From NCBI GenBank assembly GCA_032158295.1, contig CM063261.1, positions 124,001-188,000 of the forward strand: a stretch of 64,000 nt of DNA, given 5' to 3'. The first letter of the stretch is position 1, and every line of letters begins with the position of its first letter. Position numbers and translations under genes: made by a program. The notes below the pieces were generated by a model, which was not told the origin of the DNA, did not search any database, and saw only the letters and a program-made list of their open reading frames with translations. Shown here one piece after another: positions 10,572 to 22,400 of the stretch. The DNA is from Pycnopodia helianthoides. Lineage: Eukaryota; Echinodermata; Asteroidea; Forcipulatida; Asteriidae.

Positions 10572-11957
10572 CTAAGCCTTGATTTCTACACCATTGACAG
10601 CATCAGCCAAACCTACACGGTTGTTCACTCAATCAAACTCGGAGTAGTAGTTGCCAATGAAGATATCACAGAGGATCCTTAGAGGGTCCAGGAGTTTAGG
10701 GATGTTGATTCTGATGAATCTTCTCTGAAAAATTGTCTCTCCCATCTCAGTTTCCTAATATGCAATAACAGAAGATTATTTACATCAATTATACTCCAGA
10801 AGAATACCCAAGAGTAATGGTCGAAGTACAAACTAGCACTTCTCAGAGCCACTATGGCTACTCAAACACTAAGTTGGCCGGTCAGCGGGAATGAGCAAAC
10901 CACAAGGCAATCTTGAGCCTGTTTGAACTGTACCTAACCAGTGTCTGTGTTTAAACATTTTGTTTGACTCCCAACTCACCCCTATGAGCCATGGCTACAC
11001 TACAGTTTAAAGGCATTTATAACATACATGAAAGTCAAGTCCCAAGAAATCATTCAAGAAAAAGTAGGTAATGAATTTCATACAGTCTTCTGGCTATTGT
11101 TGAATCCAGTGTGGAGTGAGCATGACTTCCAGTTGGAATACGTCACACTTACCAACAGAGTTTGGCTTTGTAGTACTAATTTTACCAAAAACAAAACGAC
11201 TTGGAGGGATTCTGGGTAATTCTTTCTTATAATTACCTTCAAGACGTAGTCATTTGGTGTCGGAACGAAGTCTTTTCCATTGAGGGTAAGAACAATGTTT
11301 TGAATGCTACAAAAGACAAGACAATTAAAGATAAAGAAAACATTATATTAACTGTGAATGAAAACTTCATTACTGCTTAGTTATCTGTTTAAAGAAAAGA
11401 TCTGTGAAAAATTACAGAGGCAAGTTTAAATCCTGATTTGAACTGGCCTCTTGTCACAGGCCATGCTTGGTGGTCTAATGGTAAAGATATCTGCTCTAAA
11501 ATGCTTTGGTCTTGGGTTTGAATCCACCCGAGTAGGATGCATTTGCATTTTTGTCACAAGAGTCTGAAAGCACCGCATATACAGTGCTTATTACACACCT
11601 TTGTAAAGGTAAAAATAAAATAATATTTTGTATCCACGGTGCAATTGTTCATCTATTAAATGTTCAAATATTTTTTTGACAACTTTGAAACTTGGTAAAT
11701 AACTGAAATATTGTCACCCTATAATAGCTTCAATATGCAAAGCAGGTTAGCACTCTACTTAATCGATTTCTTGTCTGCTGCCACCCAGTGTCAAGATTGT
11801 CTCCAATACTTACCTTTACTTTGATGAGATTGACAAGAGATGCATATCAGATCATGGTTTTTATCTACACCTTGGCTGTTGGCCCGGCAGCCAAAAGAAA
11901 GGTCCCAGTGTCACAGATAGCCTGGCAACCAGCCCTAACCGCCATTGCAGAACTTTC
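10572..11957 (-). pseudogene. Aspartic protease relic (cathepsin D/E-like), C-terminal exons with in-frame stops
   Basis: Three exon-like segments are seen in gene order. 11814-11957 encodes AVRAGCQAICDTGTFLLAAG then PTAKV, the second active-site DTG box of pepsin-family proteases (usually DTGTSLLAGPT), but carries TAG and TGA in frame. 11237-11306 encodes IQNIVLTLNGKDFVP then TPNDYVLK. 10572-10754 encodes ETEMGETIFQRRF, then IPKLLDPLRILCDIF, then IGNYYSEFD, followed by TGA at 10629-10631. The frame continues after the stop as VNNRVGLADA to a natural TAG at 10572, exactly like the cathepsin C-terminus FDRxNNRVGxA, so one CGA-to-TGA change would explain the stop. ILCD replaces the family ILGD. 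Splice sites survive, but phases between the first two segments do not fit. The N-terminal half was not found. Confidence 0.72.
11434..11570 (+). repeat. tRNA-headed SINE, family C copy
   Basis: This segment contains the A-box-like TGGTCTAATGGTAAAGA and the B-box GGGTTTGAATCCACC about 50 bases apart. TTTGAACTGGCC lies upstream and a TTTTGTCA-type tail follows. A second copy with the same order lies at 26190-26300. Confidence 0.6.
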
Positions 11958-14900
11958 CTAGTGGGCATTTTCTCTGTCCGTCGTAACCCTGTAGTCGTAA
12001 GTAACAGAAAAATTGTGATTTCCAGATTTGGGTAGGGGTTGGAGAAGGGGAGGAACAAACAAGTAGCAATACACAACAAATATACTAAATGGTTCTCAAA
12101 AAAATGTGGGTTTTGTCCAAGGAAGAGACAAGCATTTGTTAAAGTCTTGAGGTTTATAAAAAAAGCTGCTGATAATTACGTTGTAGTTCAACACTAAAGC
12201 TTCTTACTTCCAGAAGTTCTACAACCGGTTCTTTTCAGAACACCTACACTACTCAACAGAGATTTTTCCAGTTTTACCAGAGCCTAAAGTGTACTCCCCC
12301 CAAGCAGAGCTTCGAATCCTACTTATCAAAGCAGGACTGTAGTCGTGGGGGAGTGTGGTGGTGGTGGTGATGGGGGTGAACTTAAAAAGAACTGCTGACT
12401 GTCTCTACCAACCTTGTGGGACATGAAAACTCTCGTCAGGAGTTGAGGTATACCAGGGAAGATGTAGACATTCCAAACACAGATCAATGGGTATGAATGC
12501 TGCTCACAAGTCTTGCAATTCAGAACCATATAAAAGCCTCACTGACTGGGGAACCTACATGTAGTAATTACAAAATGTACGGGATAAAATAATATCAATA
12601 ACTTTAATAACAATAAACAACACCTTATGCAATGCCTCGGAGTGCTTTACAGAAAAATTCATTTAACAAACAAAATGGCAAAAGTACAACAGACTAAATA
12701 AAGATAATAATATAATGTCTTAATATAGTAAATGTACTGTGTGCCATAAAAACAAATAACTCAATAACGATTGACAGAAGTATGCCTAGTGCCAGTGCAC
12801 ATGACATGGCACTAGATTAGATCATACTCATCATAGAGCATGATTAGATAGAGGAATGACATATCTAATAGTAATATAGTATTAACATGCCCTTTAGTGC
12901 ATGGAGTGGCACTGAAGTTCACTCTCGAAAATCATTTGATTTTCACCAAAAACGTGTGATGTTTTAAAACAAAATCCAGCAGTCCGGCTATCTACAAGGA
13001 TATTGGCATGCAATCAGTAAGTTTCACGATCTAGATCTTTGCAGATTACAAAATATCATAGGGCGAAAGAATAGGTTTGCAGTGGTGCTAGGGCCAAGGA
13101 TACGGAGTGGATTGGCCCTATTCATGGGGCTAGCACAGTAGCAGCTAGCACTGGAGTGGCAGCAGTGGACTGGTTATGTCCGGAAATTAGGCAAAAGTCG
13201 TCTCTTGGCGTTCATTGCTCTATTATTCAATTTCTACCTCCATGATTCAATCAAAACTTACCCAAAATGCCTGAGGTCTGCTTGGAATTTGCACACATTC
13301 TTCGGCCGGCTGTTCGCTGTGATCTTGAGTGATTTAATGTGATTTCCGATTACCTGCACTCACTGCATGCTGCTGCAGACGACGGCATACGGATATTCTG
13401 AAAAACACATTTTTGGGGGGTGGTGGTGGAGGTTGAGGGGTCAACTTCGTTTCCAGGAGGAGTGATCGATCTCGCCGCGACATTTTTTCCCAGCATGCCG
13501 TGCTCTCTCAAAAAGACCCTAAATCCACGCCCTCAACATCAAGAACCGACACACCTGTTGGCACTTGGCAGCTGATAGAAAACATTGGAGGAATTACGGA
13601 GTGCGCAATGTCAGATGTACTTGACGGAAGCTCTTAGATGATTGCTCGCTCATAATCCGTGCCTTTTTCTATGGTTTTGGCGACCCCAACCAGAAACATG
13701 TTTGAGCTGTGGTAGTCATTGGTTGAGCGTTGGGGCCTGGGGCGCTAAAAATTACAGACATTTTTGATTTTCTGAAACTACGGGCTGAAGTAAAAGGCGT
13801 AAACACTTCTGTACACGTTTAGGGAAAGCCTTGAGGCATTGCTCCCATTTTAAAGTATTTTTTTCTGAAATCTCAGGAGATATTGACCCGACGATTGATT
13901 TTAGAATAATGATGAATTTTGGGAAATCCCCCCCCAAGAAGAATTTTACGGACCATTAAATTGCAAACAAATAAATTACATTTCTCATTTCCAAACATGA
14001 TTTGCTCGCGTACAGAAGGTAAAATTATTTACATCGTCACTTGTCAACAACTGATGATTAAAAGGCCGATGTGGTGTAATGTTTGTCCTGCTGATTGTGA
14101 CTCAACAAATTGCATATTAAATAAGTTCACGAAACTGGAGCCATACAAAAGTCGTTTGATTGAAGGTTTTTTCTGATCTTGGGGGAGAAAATTGTAAGGA
14201 AATTGTAAACAAAATAGTTATACAGGATTTTCACCCTTTCTAAACATTCATGTCGTTTTTAATGTGTGAACACAAAAACACACAGTTTTTCACCTTAAAG
14301 TTGAAAGTAACACTTCATGAACATTCTATGGCTGATTACAATGTTGGGCATTGAGGTTCAACCGTTAAAACGTCGTTTTTACAACTTAATTTTTTGGAAA
14401 TAATAAAAAAATTAAACTATTACACATCAAAAATTCCACATACATGGAGAAAGTTTAGAAGCCAAAGTTGAGAAACAGCCACCAAGTATCCTGAGAAAAG
14501 CTATCTAGTTATTGATTTAATACTGTTTCCACGACTGTTGGTAATATTGTTCAACCTTAAAACACAAATTTTCTATAATCCTCTCCCCGCTCGCTAATTT
14601 CTGTAATCCACTCCCTGCTCGATCATTGCTTTAAACGATGTTTCGCTTACGTTTTCACGCAAATTCGTTATAATTGTACGGCCAAGTCCGAATTGATGAC
14701 TTCGGCAGTGGCTATACGGCCGGAATGCTGAAAATTTCTATAGTAAAACATTGTCGTTGTAGTCAGCCGGCCATAGACACTAACAGCCGAAATCATCCAG
14801 TCATCAATTCAGGCGCGGCCGTACAGTCGCACCACCAGGTGACAATTAATAATTCGTAATAAAGAATTATTTATTTCGTAATAACGAATTATTTAAACCG

Positions 14901-16420
14901 TATACTACGAATGATTAATCCGTAATAATGAATTACTTAATCCGATCCGTAACAAGTAATAATAATTCGCAATACTACTATTTGTAAGACCAGGGCAAGC
15001 CCATTTGGGCATTATGCAAAGATCAATATGGGTACCAAATAGTGTAAATATTTTAGTTTAGTTTAGCAATGATCCTAACCATTGGTTTTGTAATTTCCTT
15101 TGGACAGGCTCATATGGGTGAAACAACTATGCAAAGGCCCAAATGTGTACAGGAAATACTCAAGCAATCCCGTGCAGGCACATTATGCAACGGTTCATTT
15201 TGTTATCATACTATGGGAACGACCTAAGCAAGCTTTGGGGTAGAATATGCAAAGACCATAGGTAAGACCTGGGCAAGCCCATTGACAATATGCAAATTTG
15301 TGAGACAGGGCATTGAAGTACTGTGTTTTTATTGACAATTACTGTAACAATTTAGTGACATTTTGTTCTGTAAAGTGGTTTTGTACTTTTTTGTATGATA
15401 TTCTGTAAGAAAAATACGTATATAAACTTTACAAATAGAAGCTTTCATTAAAATTTCATGCTAATTAAAATACAAAAACTTTAAATGAAAAAGTGTGACT
15501 AAACTCTTCGGTTCCTGGACTAAATATATAAGACATGCCATGTATTGAGAAGTATATACGTATATGTCATATAATAACTGACTATTGCATTAGTTAATGT
15601 GGTATTGTAGATAGTGTGCATGTAGTTGTTCATATAGCTGGCCCATAAAAGAGACCCATATGCCCCACCCCACATGAAACCCACATTTTGGCCCACATGT
15701 GTCCCATATGGGTTATCTGGGCCAACCCATATGTGCCCCATATGAATTTTGGGTGTAGGATCCATAGGGGCCCATTTGGGTTACCCCATATGGGACCCAT
15801 ATGTTGGCCTTTATGGGACCCATTTTTTAAATATAGCCTCCAATGGTGATATATTTTTTATAAGCTCGCTGTATATTTTTATATGTAACTTTTTTTTGTA
15901 TGTAAACTATTTTTGTATAAATTGTAATTTTTACTGTAATTTGGCCCAAACTATCAAAACTATCTATCTAAAATAATACTGATGTTCAATACAATTTAAC
16001 ATGAATATTCATCAAAGTTCAGCCTCCTCCAAAGTGTTTATTTATCCAAATTACTATAAGCTAGAATAGGTGTACTTTTGTCTAATAAGCATTCATGAAT
16101 ATTCATTAGTATGATCAAATATATCATCACTATGCAGTAGGCGGATAAGCTAACTCCATTTGGTGCTCGATATGTGGCACGGCATACCCACCCCCCTTGT
16201 GCTTTCTTTGTGCTCGGGCATCTCAGTATTTTGGCGAGGGGGGGGGGGTTGCTTTTGTACAAGAGGGAAAGAGTTTGCTGGAGTATATGAACATTTGAGG
16301 GGAATCCTCTTTCACATATCAGTCATGCTGAAGCTTACTCAATTGCTACAAGCTTCATGAATAATCATAACTATGATTAGATGGATCATTAATATTCAGT
16401 GGTTTTCAAATAACTATTGA
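11958..16420. other. Intergenic stretch between protease relic and ENPEP 3' end
   Basis: No supported gene. A SINE-tail-like segment lies near 12585-12660 (CCTTATGCAATGCCTCGGAG then TGCTTTACAG). An AT-rich array of degenerate AATTCGTAATA units lies at 14860-14965. The block at 15000-15300 has two related copies of GGGCAAGCCCATTtg- and TATGCAAA-type sequence. CCCATATGGG palindromes fill 15650-15825. Further N-terminal exons of the aspartic protease were looked for on the minus strand and not found. Confidence 0.4.
15650..15825. repeat. CCCATATGGG-rich palindromic repeat block
   Basis: The self-complementary core CCCATATGGG and its variants (GCCCACATGTGTCCCATATG, CCCATATGGGACCCATATG) recur at least six times in 175 bases, in both orientations. 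Chance cannot explain the density. Short open frames here are artefacts of the repeat. Confidence 0.65.
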
Positions 16421-16425
16421 TTGTA

Positions 16426-16431
16426 TTTATT
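16426..16431 (-). promoter_or_regulatory. Candidate ENPEP polyadenylation signal
   Basis: AATAAA on the minus strand lies about 36 bases after the ENPEP stop codon. This would give a very short 3' UTR. Other copies of the hexamer lie further downstream, so this site is only the nearest candidate. Confidence 0.4.
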
Positions 16432-16466
16432 TGAGAATGTATGAGACCGTGAGTGACTGATTACAA

Positions 16467-19400
16467 TTAGGCCAAGTTGCTATCCAGCCATGATGAGATG
16501 GTGTCCTCATTCTTAGCCAGCCAGTTAATGTTGGTGTGAATGCGCTCAACGGCCTGGAGACGCCCACGGGAACCAGCCCCTCCATCAGGATACTCCGCCC
16601 AGAAATCTTCAAGCTGTTAATGGAACAGAGAGAAAGGGGCGGGGGAATTTAGTTGAGGTTCTGTCTTGATTGGTGAGAAGAGAAAGATGTAGGCTCCAAT
16701 CCCAGTAGCAGACAAGTTATAGACCATTCAACCTTTGTTTACAACACAGTGACGTGTACATTCCATGGCCTTTCTGGCAGGCGAGATACTAGTACTGGCC
16801 TATATGAAATTTTACACTTTGTGTCATAATTTCCACATAAAAATCAAGAGTTATAAAAATAACAGCTCAACAAGTTTTGAGATGTGCCCCCATTTCTTCA
16901 TTTCAAAGTGGATAATAATCAGACAGTGCAATCTCCATAAAATATACGATTGACTGTTGTGCAAATTGTGCCAGGCGATAAAGGACCTCGCCTTTGGTGA
17001 ATTACTCTTCTGTCATTTACCTCCTTCAATTTCTGCTCGGTGTTCCAATAGTCTGTGAATCCAGGGACCAGCTGGCCAAGGTACCGGTTACTCACGCCAA
17101 ATCTACAAATAATAACACTCAAAGGTCAGATTTGATCCCTTTCGTCATACCAATGGTTGTTTCATGTAAATAAGACCATTGTCATGGTGAACTAATACAT
17201 ATTGAAATCAGCATATCATTTAACAATATGGCAGCTTTATGCAGAGAAACATGACCCTGGGTCACATAAAAATGAATGTAAATTTATTTCTGGCTAGAGC
17301 GGGATTTGAACCAATGACCTCTGCTTTAACGTGCCGGTGTGCTACCAACTGAGCTATCTGGCCCTATGTTGGGGGTCTCCCTATTTTGCCAGTCAGAATC
17401 CATACGGCCTTTAACTGTCGTATAGCCAGGGATCACACCCAAGTTTATGATACAACCTGGGAAGAGGCAGCCAGTGAATCATCTTAAGGAGATTCTACTT
17501 TTTTATTTCAAATATCAAGTAATACACCACAAGGGAAACTAATTGGGTAAATTTGTAAAACTTGACAATTCCTGGATCTGGGTTGAGCAGATGACATTTC
17601 TTCCTACCTGTCTAGGAGGTAATCATAATTGGCCCGGACCCAGTCCCACACTAGTAGATTTCCTACTGGATTATCTGCGATGTATCCAAGAGTCGAGAAG
17701 AAGTCTTGCTCACGAATCTTACTGGTGTCTCTGCAGTATTCTAGATACCTGGGAAAATTCACAGAAAAGATTTTGTAAATGAAGATAAAAACTGTCTTGA
17801 TAGTTACCAAGCGTATGTGACCTGCCATTGTGAGTTACGCTGCCTGGCACATGTATTTAGAATAAAGCTTTATATAAATCACACCTGCTCTTAAAATTTT
17901 GGTAATGTGAATAGTGCGAACTTTAGTTTCACAGCTAATTGCGTCGCACGATATGTTGTTTTCAATAGTAGATAAATATACCAGCCTGCAATATGATATC
18001 ATGTGGTGAATGCATCTACACATTACACAGTCAACCCTCCTACTGTCTGACCATTCAATATCATCCACTGTGGTTTTGAATGATAGATAAACTATGCCAG
18101 CCTGCAATATGATATTATGTGGTGAATGCATCTACACATTACACAATCAACCCTCCTACTGTCTGACCATTCAATATCATCTACAGTGGTTTTGAATAAT
18201 AGATAAACTATGCCAGCCTGCAATATGATATTATGTGGTGAATGCATCTACACATTTACACAGTCAACCCTCCTACTGTCTGACCATTCAATATCATCCA
18301 CTGTGATTTTGAATGATAATTAAACCATCTCCTTTCTAAACTAAATCAACACTGACCTCTTCTGGTTCAAACCCCAAACCTTGCCACATACCTTGATAGC
18401 AGCCAGACTTGGCGAGTTCGAGCCATGGCATACCGAAGTACAGTCTTCTCTGATGCAACGTCACTCATCATATAGTTTTCCCAAAGTTTGTCCCAAGCGT
18501 CTTGGTCGCCTGCCTCCTCCATTCCAAAACGGTACACCTGGTAACGAAGATTCACTGATATGCTGCAATTGTACAAATGAAAATATATGCTCTTGTTAAA
18601 AGGTCCAATCTTGATCAAGTAGGGTTTAAACATGAATTACTTTGTTACTTTGATTATTGATTTTGTTGAAAGTGTCTTTAAACTAGTTTAACCAGTTCAT
18701 TTTGGAGAACCCAGTTACATGCAAAACTCTAACGCAACTCACATCGGTGGGCTTATAAATTGGGCTCCTTTAGATTTCTTTGCGTGTTGGTGGTGGTCAT
18801 GTCAACAGTCCACATGTGGTTGGACATTGTAGCGGATTGCGTGTACACAGACAACTGTCTTTAGAGAATCCATGGGGGTCATGGTTTGGTGGCCCCAGGC
18901 AAAAGGCCTTAGCTCTTTGTGAAATCGAGTCCAGTTTCTTGTCTTAAAATGTTGAATTTTTTTTTGAAACCCGGAAATTAAAGTGTATTTATTCACCTTG
19001 ATCCGTTCAAATACGTTTTGAAAAGTCTAACAGCTTCATCTAAACAGTCAGAGTCTCCAAAGCCACAAGACATGTAGATGATGTCACTACGAAGGTACCT
19101 GCCAAAATTAACCAAAGAAATTATGAATGGATCGTCGGAAGAGTTTTACAACAAAATTGTTGTTCACAGATGTATAAATCATAAAAGGGTTGTGTCAGTG
19201 GGGTTCACCTTGCCCTTAAATTTGATTCAAAAGGCACCTTGGTAAATACTTGAAGCCACACAGGCACAATCATCAGGGTATTCAGGCTCAGTGGTTTCTT
19301 CCTTTCCTTTCACCTCTGTTGACCCCGGTTCGAATCCCACCTCAGACCATAGCTTATGCAACATAAATGGATCTTATAATTAAAACATAACTCTGCATAT

Positions 19401-22400
19401 CTGTCGTAGAGTCACCTGTCAGGTGTGGTTAAGCGTTACATAAGAACTGCATATTATTATTACAGCTTTTAAGAACATTCAACTTAAAATTATTATAATA
19501 GATGAACCAGCTAAATGTGTCTTTCTCTGGAAGCCTGATGCCCCTCATCGTAGAGGTCGTCTTAACATGATCTTGAAATCATCCATTGAGGCTGACACTG
19601 GTCTAAGTAGTCCATCTCTCTCAAACATTATGCTTGATAAGACAGACAGGCACAACTCATCAGTCATCAGGCACAACTCATCAAGTCATCAGGCACAACT
19701 CATCAAGTCATCAGGCACAACTCATCAAGTCATCAGGCACAACTCATCAAGTCATCAGGCACAACTCATCAAGTCATCAGGCACAACTCATCAAGTCATC
19801 AGGCACAACTCATCAAGTCATCAGGCACAACTCATCAAGTCATCAGGCACAACTCATCAAGTCATCAGGCACAACTCATCAAGTCATCAGGCACAACTCA
19901 TCAAGTCATCAGGCACAACTCATCAAGTCATCAGGCACAACATCATCAAGTCATCAGGCACAACTCATCAAGTCATCAGGCACAACTCATCAAGTCATCA
20001 GGCACAACTCATCAAGTCATCAGGCACAACTCATCAAGTCATCAGGCACAACTCATCAAGTCATCAGGCATCAACTCATCAAGTCATCAGGCACAACTCA
20101 TCAAGTCATCAGGCACAACTCATCAAGTCATCAGGCACAACTCATCAAGTCATCAGGCACAACATCATCAAGTCATCAGGCACAACTCATCAAGTCATCA
20201 GGCACAACTCATCAAGTCATCAGGCACAACTCATCAAGTCATCAGGCACAACTCATCAAGTCATCAGGCACAACTCATCAAGTCATCAGGCACAACTCAT
20301 CAAGTCATCAGGCACAACTCATCAAGTCATCACAGTAGTTAATGAACAAATGAATTCAGAGAGCTATTTACCGATCAATGTGGGTTCCTACATCCTCCCA
20401 GCCCAGCTTCTGAAGCATTGGTTCTGCTTGCTTAGCAAAGTATGTCTGTTGAAGTAAATACACAAAAATTTAACATTCACAAGAACAAATTTGCAACTTA
20501 TCAAATACAACTGTGACTGTGTACCGAATGTCCTGATAAGTCTAAAAGACCTCTAATACCAAAGTTGATTTAAAGCATAAAGACAACTTTGGTAATTGTC
20601 AAAGACCAGTATCTGCACTTTGTGTAACCCAACTTATACATGAAATAATACACCTGTGAAAGTTTAAGCTCAAATGGCCACAAGTCAAATTCCACTGTAA
20701 AATTTATTTTATTCTCCAATGTTCCCCCCTTTTTTGTGTGTTAACATTTTAAGGGTCTTACCCTGAGATTAGCGAAGACAGGTCTGTAGCGCAATGTCTC
20801 TCTCAGCCAGATGATGTTGTCATAAGCTGCGTCCCATGGCGTGTATTCTTCCTCAGATTCCAAGTACCTTGTCATGTCCAATGGGATGCTGTAATCGATC
20901 AACTCAGCCCTACAAGAAGTATCCAAGAAGATTACTTATTATTATGATTTGTTATGTATTTCTGGTAATGAAACCAAGGATGCCTCATAAGTGAACTTAA
21001 TCACTGTAGCTCACAAGCCTGATGAAACCTGTAAACAAGGGTGCTTAAACAATGGTGCTTGTTATGTGAACCAAAAACACAGGGGTTAACCCCTTCTCTT
21101 CTACCAATCCTCTAGACAAGATCTACAGCTTAATGTTCCATCCGAAGGACAAAGCAATTATGGTAAAGTAGCTTGCTCAAAGACACAAGTGCCACGTCTT
21201 AGACTCAAACCCACACTCTTCTGATCAGAAACACAAGAGCTCGAGTCTGGTGCTCTTAACCGCTCAGCCACATCACTTTAGGTGAAACTGTTTCATCTTT
21301 TTAATAAATAGATTGACTTTATCTTTGTTGTACATTTGAGTACAGCTCAATTATTTCAGCTGAGGAGACATCAGCTGTTTTGGTGTTGAGGTGAGGGTAG
21401 TAGAAACCACCTAACTAGAGTGGTAGAGACCCAACGGAGAGGGGGGGGGGTCATGGGGGTGGAGGGGTGTCTCTCATTGATGTAACACTGATGTGTGATA
21501 ATCACTGTACACTCAGTGCTTCCGAGTCCTGTGAGTAACAAATCCACAATCTACTCGGGTGAGATTACAACCCATAACCCCCGCATTCAAGAGCAGATAT
21601 CCAAACTGAGTGGGTATAACCGAGTGTTTACATCACTCACTGGTGTAAGGTCCTGGTTAATCTGTAAAATGAGGTTACATGTAAGTGTGGTATTTTCTGC
21701 TAACCTATTTTTTTTTCTGCTTAAACCAATCAAAGTCAAGGCAAGCTTTTCTATAGCATCCAGAGTAAACCTTGGTGCCATTGTGGCATACACATTCATT
21801 CAAAATAGTGTACAGGTTTTCGCTGTCTCTCACGCAAAAGCTTTCCGCGAACCATGTGACATAGAAACTGTCTCGAGAGTCTGAGGAATTCAAATTAAAT
21901 GGTAACTTGTGACTAAGAAAGTTGTTGTACCAGGCATTATTCAAATCCAACTGACATATGGCTTAATGTATGACTCCTACCTGGCCAAGTTAAATGCATC
22001 GTCTAGCAATCCAGCTCTGTCACGAATGTCAATTAACTGAAATTAAGACAGAAAAATAAGAAATATAAGGAAGACAAATCCAATCAATACAATTCTAGAC
22101 ATGCACGTTGGCAAATTGAAAGATAAGGTTCATACGCATCTGATCAGGGCCCAATTTCATAGCACTGTTTAACGGTAAGCAAATTTTTGTCTTCCTGTAG
22201 TGTAAGTTTATTTCTCAGCTTAGCAAGAAAATTTGGCTGTCAGCTCGTTTGTTCACCATGGATTCGCATTGTTACGTCATTCATTTTAATACAGTAAGCA
22301 CCGGAAGGTTAGCATGCCTTTTCGTTTCCTCACTGTTAGCAGCGCTATGAAATGGAAACTCGCACAGTAAGCACAAAATCAGCCGCTAAGCAGCTCTGTC

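Noticed and set aside
12326..12529. Further upstream exon of the aspartic protease
   Set aside because: The peptide shows no pepsin-family motif, and no first DTGSS active-site box was found between 11958 and 16466.
17284..17366. Functional tRNA genes at 17284, 23700, 51390 and 58030
   Set aside because: The anticodon and acceptor stems are imperfect and each copy continues into the same SINE body.
19649..20334. CRISPR array
   Set aside because: The 22-bp units are directly adjacent with no variable spacers, and the locus is an animal gene.
19567..20457. 296-codon open frame with a 22-residue repeat ([15 protein letters not shown]...), and an overlapping 234-codon frame
   Set aside because: It is produced by a 22-bp minisatellite that is open in more than one frame and lies inside an ENPEP intron on the other strand.
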